From Lutibacter oricola (GTDB taxonomy: Bacteria > Bacteroidota > Bacteroidia > Flavobacteriales > Flavobacteriaceae): a stretch of 64,000 nt of DNA. The stretch lies in the NCBI RefSeq assembly GCF_900106565.1, contig NZ_FNNJ01000003.1:124001-188000 (forward strand), in the 5' to 3' direction. This document shows positions 9,730 to 17,800 of this stretch, piece after piece. Each line of letters opens with the position of its first letter. Positions within the stretch are counted from its first letter, which is position 1. The notes under the pieces are model-generated. The model searched no databases. It was not told the DNA's origin and saw only the letters and a program-made list of their open reading frames with translations. Position numbers and translations under genes: made by a program.

Positions 9730-10413
9730 ATGAAAATTAAGCACATTTTTTTTGACTTAGATCATACACTTTGGGATTTTGAAAAAAATTCTGATTTAGC
9801 TTTTGAAACTGTTTTTACAAACAATAACCTTTCTGTGAGTGTTACAAAATTCTTAACATATTATAAGAGTATCAATCAAAAATATTGGAAATTGTATAGA
9901 GATGAGCGAGTTACAAAAGAACAATTAAGATTTGGTAGACTAAATGATACATTTGCAAAAATAAATTACAAAGTAAATAAAGAGTTAATTAATAAGTTGG
10001 CTATTGAATATATAGAAGAGTTACCTAAAAACAATTACCTTTTTGATGGAACTCATGAAATACTAGAGTATTTACAACCAAATTACCAAATGCATATTAT
10101 TACTAATGGTTTTAATGAGGTTCAACATGAAAAATTATTAAATTCTGGTATAAATATTTATTTCGATCAAATTATTACATCAGAAGCTGTTGGTGTAAAA
10201 AAACCTAATCCTAAAATATTTAATTATGCGCTAGAACAAGCAAAGGCAATACCTAGCGAATCTATAATGATAGGTGATAATTGGGAAGCAGATATAATGG
10301 GCGCTAAAAATGTAGGATTTGATGTAATTTTTTGTAATTTTAACTCAAATCCTGTTGGAGAAAATATTAAATCAATAAACAATTTATTTGAAATAAAACA
10401 GTTTTTAAAATAG
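9730..10413 (+). CDS. YjjG-type HAD-family nucleotidase
   Basis: A 227-residue haloacid-dehalogenase phosphatase. All four motifs are visible: motif I FFDLDHTLW with nucleophile D9 and acid D11, motif II IITNG at about 139-143, motif III Lys in KKPNP at about 157-161, and motif IV MIGDNWEAD at about 176-184. The FDLDHTLWDFEKN signature and the length fit the YjjG subfamily, which dephosphorylates non-canonical pyrimidine nucleotides and so keeps the pool clean. A near-consensus -7 element, TATATTTA at 9718-9725, lies only four bases before the ATG. The next gene follows after 30 bases. Confidence 0.88.
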   Translation: MKIKHIFFDLDHTLWDFEKNSDLAFETVFTNNNLSVSVTKFLTYYKSINQKYWKLYRDERVTKEQLRFGRLNDTFAKINYKVNKELINKLAIEYIEELPKNNYLFDGTHEILEYLQPNYQMHIITNGFNEVQHEKLLNSGINIYFDQIITSEAVGVKKPNPKIFNYALEQAKAIPSESIMIGDNWEADIMGAKNVGFDVIFCNFNSNPVGENIKSINNLFEIKQFLK

Positions 10414-10443
10414 AACTTAATTAATAATAATCCCTAAATTAAA

Positions 10444-10992
10444 ATGAAAACCCCAAAAATTTTAGTTTTAATAATTTGTATTTTACTTTTTCAAAGTTGT
10501 GCTAAAGAAGTAGATTTTGATCAAATTGATGATGCAAGTGTTGAAACATCTTATATACTTACCTTTGTAAATACAAGTTTTACGGCACCAGAATTTTTAA
10601 ATGATTTAAACCAAGAAATTGAATATACATCAGATTTTGTTCAAACAAAAGTAGACGATTCTAGTCAAGATTATTTAGAAAAGATTGAATTAACAGCAAT
10701 CATTGAAAATTCATTTTCTAGAAATTTTATTTTTGGTTTACAAATGTTTAATGCAGCAGGTGAACTAATTTATACATTAGAGCCAGTAATACAAATTTTA
10801 CCAAACTCAGTTGAAACTACAATTTTAGAAATACCAAAAGAAGATCTACATTTTTTATATGAAGCAGAGCAATTTGGGTTTATATTTATAATGCCACCAG
10901 CTACTAATGGAGATGTTGTAAATGCTGGTACACCAGGATTATTATCTATTAAATCATCGCTTGAACTATTTTTTAATTTTAGAGAAATATGA
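10444..10992 (+). CDS. Uncharacterised lipoprotein
   Basis: A 182-residue protein with a lipoprotein signal whose lipid-accepting cysteine would be C19 (LLFQSC-AKEVDFD). The acidic residues shortly after the cysteine are compatible with surface export in Bacteroidota. The rest is predicted to be mostly beta strand with no family motif I recognise. Its stop overlaps the start of the next gene by four bases (ATGA), so translation is probably coupled to the DUF5723-type outer-membrane protein, and the two may act together at the outer membrane. Confidence 0.8.
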   Translation: MKTPKILVLIICILLFQSCAKEVDFDQIDDASVETSYILTFVNTSFTAPEFLNDLNQEIEYTSDFVQTKVDDSSQDYLEKIELTAIIENSFSRNFIFGLQMFNAAGELIYTLEPVIQILPNSVETTILEIPKEDLHFLYEAEQFGFIFIMPPATNGDVVNAGTPGLLSIKSSLELFFNFREI

Positions 10993-12362
10993 GAAAACTT
11001 GCACTGTTGAGTTTTCTTATATGTTTTCTAAGCACAGCTCAAAATAAACAATTATTATATGGTTTTGATGAATTACCACAAACCTTACTTTTAAACCCAG
11101 GAGCCGAAGTTTCAAACAAATTTCATGTTGGAGTTCCTTTGCTATCAGGTATGCATTTAAATGGTGGATTTTCTGGTTTTTCTGCTTACGACATATTTAA
11201 AGATGATGGCGTAGCTATAAACACAAAAATTAGAAATGCAATAGATGGTTTAGGTAATACCGAGGTTTTAAACTTAAATCAACAATTAGAAATTCTTAGT
11301 GGAGGTTTTAAACTAAGAGATAACAGTTATTTAAGTTTTGGTTATTATCAAGAGTTAGATATGCTATTAAAAGTGCCAAAAGATCCTATAGAACTTTTTT
11401 ATGATGGTAATAAAGAAATTGGTAGAGTTTATTCTTTTGAAAATTTAGCTGCTAGAGCAGAGGTTTTAGGTGTTTTTCATATAGGAATTTCAAAAAAAAT
11501 AAATGATAAATGGACTATAGGTGCAAGAGCAAAATTATACTCAGGAGTTGCAAATGCAAGAGCAAAAATAAAATCAGGAACATTTCATACAAGTTATGGA
11601 ACAAATAATATATATCGTCATCATTTAGATTTTGTAAATGGGTATTTACAAACATCAGGAATAATTATGGATGATTATGATGATGTATCATCTTCATTTT
11701 ATACTAAAAAATTATTGTTAGGCGGTAATTTAGGGTTAGGAGTAGATTTTGGTTTTACACATCATATAAATAAACAGTGGACTGTTACTGGAAGTGCCTT
11801 AGATATTGGATTTATGAATAATTCCAAAGAAACCGAATCGTATAAGTTAAAAGGGAATTATGATATAGAGGGAATTAATTTGTTTTTTAATGAAGATGCC
11901 CCTGAGGATTATTGGGATGATTTAAAAGATGATTTTGAAGAGCGTATTGTTTTAGATACAATTTATAAAAGTTATATATCTATGCGGCCTGTTAAGTTAA
12001 ACAGTTCTTTAAGTTATGCTTTTGGTAAACCAGCCTTAGACAATTGTAGATTTCAAACAGGTCCAGATGTTTATACCAATAAATTAGGTATGCAATTGTA
12101 TGCAACTATTGGCACCATACATAGTCAAGTTGCAGCTACGTTATTTTACGAAAGAAGAATTAATAGGTATTTACAAAGTAAGGTAACTTATACGGTAGAT
12201 TCATATTCATTTAAAAACTTAGGAGTTGGTGTATCTACAAAACTTGGTTCAATAAACTCTTATTTTTTAGTAGACAATTTATTAAATTTAAGCAATATTT
12301 ATAATGCCAAAAGCGTTAGTTTACAAGCTGGGATTAATTATGTTTTTCGAAATAAAAATTAG
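10989..12362 (+). CDS. DUF5723-type outer-membrane beta-barrel protein
   Basis: A 457-residue protein with a signal peptide ending about residue 18 (FLSTAQ). The opening LLYGFDELPQTLLLNPGA is the hallmark I associate with DUF5723 proteins, which look like PorP/SprF-type outer-membrane barrels. The body has alternating hydrophobic strands with aromatic ends and finishes with a barrel-like strand (LQAGINYVF) before a short basic tail. Because the start overlaps the preceding lipoprotein stop by four bases, the two are probably made together. Relatives of PorP/SprF assist type IX secretion and gliding; whether this one does is not shown by the sequence. Confidence 0.75.
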   Translation: MRKLALLSFLICFLSTAQNKQLLYGFDELPQTLLLNPGAEVSNKFHVGVPLLSGMHLNGGFSGFSAYDIFKDDGVAINTKIRNAIDGLGNTEVLNLNQQLEILSGGFKLRDNSYLSFGYYQELDMLLKVPKDPIELFYDGNKEIGRVYSFENLAARAEVLGVFHIGISKKINDKWTIGARAKLYSGVANARAKIKSGTFHTSYGTNNIYRHHLDFVNGYLQTSGIIMDDYDDVSSSFYTKKLLLGGNLGLGVDFGFTHHINKQWTVTGSALDIGFMNNSKETESYKLKGNYDIEGINLFFNEDAPEDYWDDLKDDFEERIVLDTIYKSYISMRPVKLNSSLSYAFGKPALDNCRFQTGPDVYTNKLGMQLYATIGTIHSQVAATLFYERRINRYLQSKVTYTVDSYSFKNLGVGVSTKLGSINSYFLVDNLLNLSNIYNAKSVSLQAGINYVFRNKN

Positions 12363-12411
12363 TACATTTACATAATTGGTTTAATGCCAAATAAAATATT
12401 AAATTAAATAT

Positions 12412-13293
12412 ATGCGTAAAATTATAGCAGCATTATGTATAATGCTAATTTCAAGTTCGTTGTTTGCACAAAAAACAGTAAACAATTATAAATACATTAT
12501 TGTACCAAATCAATTCGATTTTCTAAGATCTCAAGATCAATATCAATTAAATTCATTAACAAAATTTTTATTTAACAGAGCAGGTATGGTTGCTTTTTTA
12601 TCTTCAGATGAAAAGCCGCAAGAATTGTTAAATAATAACTGTATGGCTTTAACTGGTAAATTAGTTGAAGAATCTGGAATGTTTAGTACAAAAATTAAAG
12701 TTCAATTGTTAGATTGTTATAATAAAGTTGTTTTTGAATCTAAAGTAGGTATTTCTAAAGAAAAAGAATTCAAAAAATCTTACCACGAATCTACAAGAAG
12801 AGCATTTGTAGATATTGAAGAGTTAAATTATTCTTATGTTCCAACTCAAAATACTATAGAAAAAAAGGTGGTTAATGAAGTAATTGCACCGAAACAAATA
12901 AAAAAACCAAAGCAAGTAATTTCAAAAGAAATTACCGAGATTAAGCGAGAGCCAAGAGTAAAAAAAGTAACTAAAGATGAGATTAAAGCAATTAAAAATA
13001 AAAAGAAGATAAAAGCGTTACCAAAAAATAATCTTATTGGCACTTTAGAAGGAAAGTATAATTTTGGACAATGGGGTACAAGTGCTGTAACCAAAACTTC
13101 TAATGGAAATTACAAAGTAATTGGTGGCGATGAAAACTTTAATTTTGCAGATATTTACAAAACTTCAAAACCAAACATTTATATTATTAAATGGGTTACA
13201 AATAAGCAGCCTCAATTATTACAAATAGATAGGCAAGGAAATTTAAAGGTAGATGCTACAGAAGGGGTAAAAGTTTATAATAAAATAAACTAA
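12412..13293 (+). CDS. Secreted protein of unknown function
   Basis: A 293-residue protein with an N-terminal signal peptide (about 1-19, ending LFAQ). Residues 20-140 form one domain containing KYIIVPNQFDFLRSQDQYQLNSLTKFLFNRAGM, a phrase I have seen only in uncharacterised Bacteroidota proteins. A lysine-rich linker (about 145-205) is followed by a small C-terminal domain (GTLEGKYNFGQWGTSAVTK onwards) that looks like an independent beta fold. It ends the gene cluster and is followed by a strong terminator shared with the convergent rarA gene. No function can be given from sequence alone. Confidence 0.75.
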   Translation: MRKIIAALCIMLISSSLFAQKTVNNYKYIIVPNQFDFLRSQDQYQLNSLTKFLFNRAGMVAFLSSDEKPQELLNNNCMALTGKLVEESGMFSTKIKVQLLDCYNKVVFESKVGISKEKEFKKSYHESTRRAFVDIEELNYSYVPTQNTIEKKVVNEVIAPKQIKKPKQVISKEITEIKREPRVKKVTKDEIKAIKNKKKIKALPKNNLIGTLEGKYNFGQWGTSAVTKTSNGNYKVIGGDENFNFADIYKTSKPNIYIIKWVTNKQPQLLQIDRQGNLKVDATEGVKVYNKIN

Positions 13294-13313
13294 AGCCAAA
13301 AAATATTAATAAC

Positions 13314-13349
13314 AAAAAAAAGCGCAAATTTTAATTTGCGCTTTTTTTT
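13314..13349. terminator. Bidirectional rho-independent terminator
   Basis: GCGCAAATT at 13322-13330 pairs with AATTTGCGC at 13333-13341, with an A run on the left and eight T on the right. It serves the plus-strand cluster ending at 13293 and the minus-strand rarA ending at 13354. Confidence 0.88.
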
Positions 13350-13353
13350 GTAC

Positions 13354-14628
13354 CTAATAATTGTACTTGTCTTTCCAGCGGTTTTTTAAAAAATCTCTCA
13401 TTCCATTTTCTCTTGCATTTGGTCCTGGCTCAAAAAATTTTGTGTTTGTTATTTCATTAGGTAAAAATTCTTGTTCGGCAAAATTGTTTTCAAAGCTATG
13501 TGCATATTTATAATTTTTACCGTAATCTAATTCTTTCATTAGTTTTGTAGGTGCATTTCTTAAATGTAACGGCACCGATAAATCTCCAGTTTCTCTAACA
13601 AGAGCCTGTGCTTTTCCAATGGCTTCATAACTAGCATTGCTTTTGGCCGATGTTGCTAAATAGACTGCACACTGACTTAATATAATTCTAGACTCAGGAA
13701 AACCAATAGTATTTACAGCCTGAAACGTATTATTAGCCATTATAAGTGCCGTTGGGTTTGCATTGCCAATATCTTCACTAGCAAGTATTAAAAGTCTTCT
13801 AGCAATAAATTTAGCATCCTCACCACCTTCAATCATTCTTGCCAACCAATAAACAGCTCCGTTAGGGTCACTTCCTCTAATAGATTTTATAAAAGCAGAA
13901 ATAATATCATAATGCTGTTCGCCAGTTTTATCATAGCGTACAATGTTTTTTTGAACTTTAGCTAAAACTAAATCGTTCGTAATTTCAATAGGCTCCTCAG
14001 AGCTATTAACCAATAATTCAAAAATATTTAAAAGTTTTCTGGCATCACCTCCAGAAATTCTTAGCAAAGCCTCCGTTTCTTTAATTTCAATATTTTTTTT
14101 AGAAATAAATTCATCTTTAGTAAGTGCACGTTCTAGTAGTAATTCTAAATCAGTTTTACTAAAAGAATTTAAAATATAAACTTGGCATCGAGAGAGTAGG
14201 GCAGGTATAACTTCAAAACTAGGATTCTCGGTTGTAGCTCCAATTAAAGTAACCCAACCTTTTTCCACAGCACCTAATAAAGAGTCTTGCTGAGATTTAC
14301 TAAACCTATGAATTTCATCAATAAACAAAATCGGGTTTTTTGTAGTAAATAATCCTCCACTTTGTTTTGCTTTGGTAATAACATCTCTAACATCTTTAAC
14401 GCCAGAACTTATGGCGCTTAAAGTATAAAAAGGTCTACCAGAATCCTTAGCAATTATATTTGCAAGGGTGGTTTTACCTATACCTGGAGGTCCCCAAAGT
14501 ATTAAGCTAGGTATTAAACCTTGTTTTATTTGTTTAGTTAACGAGCCTTCTTTACCAACTAAATGTTGCTGACTTATATAGTCTTCTAGACTTTTAGGTC
14601 TAATACGTTCCGCTAATGGTTCATTCAT
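13354..14628 (-). CDS. rarA: Replication-associated recombination protein A (AAA+ ATPase)
   Basis: A 424-residue RarA/MgsA protein, a clamp-loader-like AAA+ ATPase that acts at stalled replication forks. The Walker A motif GPPGIGKT spans 46-53 and Walker B ILFIDEIH about 100-107; the sensor region [11 protein letters not shown] and the C-terminal tetramerisation and helical region ([20 protein letters not shown]) are present. The opening [25 protein letters not shown] is standard for the family, which supports the ATG at 14628. It is probably transcribed alone, ending at the terminator shared with the upstream plus-strand cluster. Confidence 0.95.
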   Translation of the reverse strand: MNEPLAERIRPKSLEDYISQQHLVGKEGSLTKQIKQGLIPSLILWGPPGIGKTTLANIIAKDSGRPFYTLSAISSGVKDVRDVITKAKQSGGLFTTKNPILFIDEIHRFSKSQQDSLLGAVEKGWVTLIGATTENPSFEVIPALLSRCQVYILNSFSKTDLELLLERALTKDEFISKKNIEIKETEALLRISGGDARKLLNIFELLVNSSEEPIEITNDLVLAKVQKNIVRYDKTGEQHYDIISAFIKSIRGSDPNGAVYWLARMIEGGEDAKFIARRLLILASEDIGNANPTALIMANNTFQAVNTIGFPESRIILSQCAVYLATSAKSNASYEAIGKAQALVRETGDLSVPLHLRNAPTKLMKELDYGKNYKYAHSFENNFAEQEFLPNEITNTKFFEPGPNARENGMRDFLKNRWKDKYNY

Positions 14629-14660
14629 AGTGTAAAAATACTAATAAAAATAAGTTTTTT

Positions 14661-14745
14661 GGCGTTGCACTGCATTACATTTGTGCCGGGCTATCCGCTA
14701 TATCTTTTTTAAAAATAAAAAAGGATGCCGCTACTATCCCTAACG
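14661..14745. repeat. Candidate interspersed hairpin element
   Basis: A locally GC-richer stretch in an AT-rich gap. It begins GGCGTTGCAC, contains GCCGGGCTATCCGCTATATC at 14685-14704 and GGATGCCGCTACTATCCC at 14723-14740, and ends TAACG. The two inner blocks are imperfect inverted copies around an A/T-rich centre, and the outer ends (GGCGTT and AACG) are also inverted. I recall very similar intergenic blocks in other Flavobacteriaceae genomes, so it is probably a dispersed, non-coding, REP-like element; only one copy is present here. Confidence 0.5.
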
Positions 14746-14841
14746 TATTTAATAAAAGTAATTCTATTCAAATTTTAAAATATTCTAACTGTATTAATTT
14801 TAATAGTGAGCAATTTTTTTTATTAGTTAAGCGATAAGATT

Positions 14842-14904
14842 AAAAAGTCGGGCAACTTTTAAAATAAGTCGCTCGACTTTTGAAATAAGTTGCCCGACTT
14901 TTTT
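14842..14904. repeat. Three 14-base palindromes with exact 21-base period
   Basis: Three near-identical palindromes, AAGTCGGGCAACTT (14845-14858), AAGTCGCTCGACTT (14866-14879) and AAGTTGCCCGACTT (14887-14900), start exactly 21 bases apart, and the spacers are also alike (TTAAAAT, TTGAAAT). The first and third copies are exact inverted complements, so the unit can also fold as a 17-base-pair stem (14842-14858 with 14887-14903) enclosing the middle hairpin, with A and T runs outside. It may be an operator array before the rhomboid gene or a structured bidirectional terminator. Confidence 0.75.
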
Positions 14905-14956
14905 AGCGTTTAAATTTAAGTACCTAAAACTAAAAACTGTTTAGTATATTTATCAA

Positions 14957-15628
14957 GTGGAAGAAAATCAATTTAAATATAAAACCAATGTTATTTTAAT
15001 ACCGTTTTTTATGGTGTTTAGTATATGGTTTGTGTACTGGATTGAGTACTATTTTCAAATAAATTTTAATAAATATGGTATATACCCTAAAACAATAACT
15101 GGTTTACGAGGTGTTTTATTTTCTCCATTTATTCATGGCGATACCTCACACTTGTTTAATAATTCCGTTCCATTATTTGTAATGCTCTGGTCGCTGTTTT
15201 ACTTTTATTCAAAAACAGCTATTAAAATATTATTATTTGGTACGCTATTTACAGGGTTACTAACTTGGGCAATTGCACGGCCATCCTATCATATAGGGGC
15301 TAGTGGAGTAGTTTATTTATTAGTAAGCTTTATTTTTTTTAGTGGAATATTTAGTAAATATTACCGCTTGGTAGCACTTTCCTTAGCAGTAGTTTTTATG
15401 TATGGTAGTATGATCTGGTATATTTTTCCCGTAGAAGATAAAATTTCTTGGGAAGGCCATTTATCAGGTTTTATTACCGGATTATTTCTAGCAATATTTT
15501 ATCGCAAGCAAAGCCCTAAGCCAGATGTATTTACATTCACTGAAAACGAAGAATTCGACAATCTTTTTGATGAAAACGGAAATTTTAACCCTCCTAAAGA
15601 AGAAGACGAAAGTTTTGAAATAGAATAA
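14957..15628 (+). CDS. Rhomboid-family intramembrane serine protease
   Basis: A 223-residue polytopic membrane protein. The catalytic serine is S116 in GASG and the histidine is H168 in WEGHLSG; the upstream HGDTSHLFNN (H60, H65, N68, N69) is the conserved family motif that lines the active site. About six transmembrane helices span 10-185, followed by a charged cytoplasmic tail rich in Asp and Glu (186-223). It would cleave substrates within or near the inner membrane. The start is GTG, since a stop lies five codons upstream; the first ATG, codon 19, falls inside the first helix. Two repeat structures lie directly upstream. Confidence 0.92.
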   Translation: MEENQFKYKTNVILIPFFMVFSIWFVYWIEYYFQINFNKYGIYPKTITGLRGVLFSPFIHGDTSHLFNNSVPLFVMLWSLFYFYSKTAIKILLFGTLFTGLLTWAIARPSYHIGASGVVYLLVSFIFFSGIFSKYYRLVALSLAVVFMYGSMIWYIFPVEDKISWEGHLSGFITGLFLAIFYRKQSPKPDVFTFTENEEFDNLFDENGNFNPPKEEDESFEIE

Positions 15629-15636
15629 GAAAAAAA

Positions 15637-16377
15637 CTATAATCGTTGTCTAGTTGCTTCATATAAAAAAGCACCACAAGCAACAGAAACATTTAACGAT
15701 TCTATTTCTCCCAATAAAGGTAGTTTAGCTTTAGCATTAACCATTTTTAGTACAGATGGGTTTACACCACGTTCTTCTGAACCCATAATAATAGCAGTAG
15801 GTATTTTCAGATCTATAGTATAAATTAAGTTGTCAGTTTTTTCAGTTGCAGCAACTGTTTGTATTTCAGCTGCCTGAAATTGAAATAAAGCATCTTTAAT
15901 ATGATCTACTTTACAAATAGGGATTTTAAAGGCGGCACCGGCAGAGGTTTTAATGGCATCTGCATTAACAGGCGCACTTCCGTGTTTAGATATTACTATT
16001 GCGTCTACACCAGCACATTCTGCAGTTCTAATTATAGCTCCAAAATTACGAACGTCAGATACTCCGTCTAGAAGTAGAAATAGAGGAGCTTTATCCTTCT
16101 CAACACTAGTAGAAATAATAGCATCCAGATCCGCAAATTCGATAGGAGAAATTTCAGCAACAACACCTTGATGGTTATTGTTTTTAGAAAGTTTGTTTAG
16201 TTTTTCTATAGGAACATAACTTCTAGAAATATTATGTTGGGCAATTAAGCCATTAAGCTCATTAGATATAGCACCCGTTAAATCTTTTTGTAAAAAAACT
16301 TTACTAATAGTTTCTCCAGAATTAATTGCTTCAATAACGGATCTTAAACCAAATATTTTAGATGTTTTTGTTTCCAT
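15637..16377 (-). CDS. rlmB: 23S rRNA (guanosine-2'-O-)-methyltransferase RlmB (SpoU family)
   Basis: From the ATG at 16377 this encodes 246 residues, a normal RlmB length. The N-terminal substrate-binding domain begins KIFGLRSVIEAINSGE. The SpoU/TrmD knot domain has motif 1 NFGAIIRTAECAGVDAIV, motif 2 IMGSEERGV and motif 3 ESLNVSVACGAFLYEATR. It methylates the ribose of G2251 (E. coli numbering) in 23S rRNA. The longer open frame to 16413 would add 12 residues encoded by the terminator hairpin of the upstream operon, so it is rejected. The gene converges with the rhomboid gene, leaving eight bases between them. Confidence 0.93.
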   Translation of the reverse strand: METKTSKIFGLRSVIEAINSGETISKVFLQKDLTGAISNELNGLIAQHNISRSYVPIEKLNKLSKNNNHQGVVAEISPIEFADLDAIISTSVEKDKAPLFLLLDGVSDVRNFGAIIRTAECAGVDAIVISKHGSAPVNADAIKTSAGAAFKIPICKVDHIKDALFQFQAAEIQTVAATEKTDNLIYTIDLKIPTAIIMGSEERGVNPSVLKMVNAKAKLPLLGEIESLNVSVACGAFLYEATRQRL

Positions 16378-16394
16378 TGTGCAAATGTATGCAA

Positions 16395-16433
16395 AATAAA
16401 AAAACCACCTCATACGAGGTGGTTTTTATTTTT
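16395..16433 (-). terminator. Rho-independent terminator of the SusCD operon
   Basis: AAAACCACCTC at 16401-16411 pairs with GAGGTGGTTTT at 16416-16426 around a four-base loop. On the minus strand the stem is followed by a T run. It ends the four-gene operon whose last gene stops at 16451, and separates it from rlmB. Confidence 0.88.
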
Positions 16434-16450
16434 TAATATAAATTTAAGTA

Positions 16451-17794
16451 TTAGTAAGCTAATACAGCATTTTTATATTCTTTTGATTTTCCGTTCAAGA
16501 TATCTTGTTTACGTTTAGCACTTTTAGCTTTTAACTCTTGTAATGAAGTTGATTTTTTCTTATCCCAAGTTCCAATTCTTGTATAGTTATAATCAATATC
16601 ATCAATAGCACTACCACTATCTGCACCGTATAAAGTATTCCAGTGTTCGATAGTACCTGCATCAAAGTCCCAGAATCCTGGATACATAGTCCCAAAGAAA
16701 CTCCAGTGTCCCCATTCAGTTGGTTCACCAGCAGTAATAGCAGATGCTTGATTGTCAATTTCAGCTAATTCGCCATCAGTTGATACTTTTAATTTTAAAA
16801 ATTCTGGTTCACCAATAGAAGCAAAACCTTTAAATAAGTTAAAACCTAATAAAGTTGTTCCTTCTGCATCTTCAGGATCCAAAACTAATTCAATTTCACC
16901 TGTAGATTCAGGGAAGTCTAAAGCAGGGTTAGTATATAATCCGTTGTAGAATCCTTCTAAAGCACCCCAAAATACAGTTTCATAGTTATAGTTACCCTGC
17001 ATTAAGTATGCTTGCTCAGCTAAAGTAAATAGTCTTGTTTTAAAGTAATAATTGAAACCTGTTAAAGCAGCAACACTTTTTCCAGAATTATCTTTAAATG
17101 TACCTTCATCCCAGCTAACAATCATAAAATCATCTTGAGCAAAAGTACCATGTTCAGTAATAGTTTGTGATAAAGCACCCATAGTTAAAGCTGCAGGATC
17201 ATTAACAACAATTGTTCTTCCTGTAAAGTAACCAGTAAAAGTAATATCTCCACCTTGGTAAAATACAGGTTCAGAAAACATTAAAGAAACATCACCAAAA
17301 GGATTGTTATCACCAGTTTCAAATGCAGGACTAGATGCATCACGTAAAAATTCTGGATCCATAGTATCAGGAGTCACAACATTAGCCATAACTACATTTC
17401 CTGGAACACCATCTACACTTGTCATAACAGCATAAACTGTATAGTCGTAAGCACCATAAATAGCTTCTGTTACTTCTCTAGTAAATGTAACAGCTTCAGT
17501 TAAATCAGCTTTTTCATTAAGCATACTACCTGAATCTCTTCTAATAATAGATTCAGCATCTGGTGCAGAATCATCTGATAATTGTAAAGCATAATAAACT
17601 ACACCTTCTTCAGCAGCTGTAAAGTTAACATTGAACGCATTATCTGTTGCATCCGTTATTGTAACTTCTAAGCTTGAAGCATTAGCATACACCTTTGGAG
17701 TGTAGTTAACGTCAATTTCTTCACCAGTATTACAGGCAGTCATAAACACCAGTAATAATGATGGTAATAATATATATTTTAATAAGTTTTTCAT
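16451..17794 (-). CDS. Lipoprotein of a SusCD operon, unknown function
   Basis: A 447-residue lipoprotein (signal ending FMTAC-NTGEEID, C21), last gene of the operon, six bases after the previous gene. Residues about 30-140 look like a fibronectin-III or Ig-like domain (VTITDATDNAFNVNFTAAEEGVVYYALQ). The middle part has an Ig-like strand pattern around VSLMFSEPVFYQGGDI. The C-terminal half has FWGALEGFYNGLY and a Trp/Gly-rich WGHWSFFGTMYPGFWDFDAG segment. It ends in a lysine-rich tail (about 410-440). By position it should be a SusE/F-like surface ligand-binding protein; the aromatic-rich part is compatible with glycan or peptide binding. I cannot assign a family. Confidence 0.75.
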   Translation of the reverse strand: MKNLLKYILLPSLLLVFMTACNTGEEIDVNYTPKVYANASSLEVTITDATDNAFNVNFTAAEEGVVYYALQLSDDSAPDAESIIRRDSGSMLNEKADLTEAVTFTREVTEAIYGAYDYTVYAVMTSVDGVPGNVVMANVVTPDTMDPEFLRDASSPAFETGDNNPFGDVSLMFSEPVFYQGGDITFTGYFTGRTIVVNDPAALTMGALSQTITEHGTFAQDDFMIVSWDEGTFKDNSGKSVAALTGFNYYFKTRLFTLAEQAYLMQGNYNYETVFWGALEGFYNGLYTNPALDFPESTGEIELVLDPEDAEGTTLLGFNLFKGFASIGEPEFLKLKVSTDGELAEIDNQASAITAGEPTEWGHWSFFGTMYPGFWDFDAGTIEHWNTLYGADSGSAIDDIDYNYTRIGTWDKKKSTSLQELKAKSAKRKQDILNGKSKEYKNAVLAY

Positions 17795-17800
17795 CGTAAT

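Larger units (their letters stand above)
14629..14956. other. Intergenic region between rarA and the rhomboid gene
   Basis: A 328-base gap between divergent genes. It holds a hairpin-forming candidate interspersed element (14661-14745), an AT-rich stretch with nothing recognisable (14746-14840), and an array of three palindromes (14842-14904). Two near-consensus -7 elements for the rhomboid gene follow: TAAATTTA at 14911-14918 and TATATTTA at 14945-14952. I find no open reading frame of credible length. Confidence 0.7.

Noticed and set aside
14842-14904. CRISPR array
   Set aside because: There are only three 14-base units separated by seven near-identical bases; there are no variable spacers and no cas genes.
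16378-16413. Longer RlmB start at 16413
   Set aside because: The extension is encoded by the terminator hairpin of the upstream operon and is hydrophobic; METKTSKIFGL at 16377 is the usual RlmB start.
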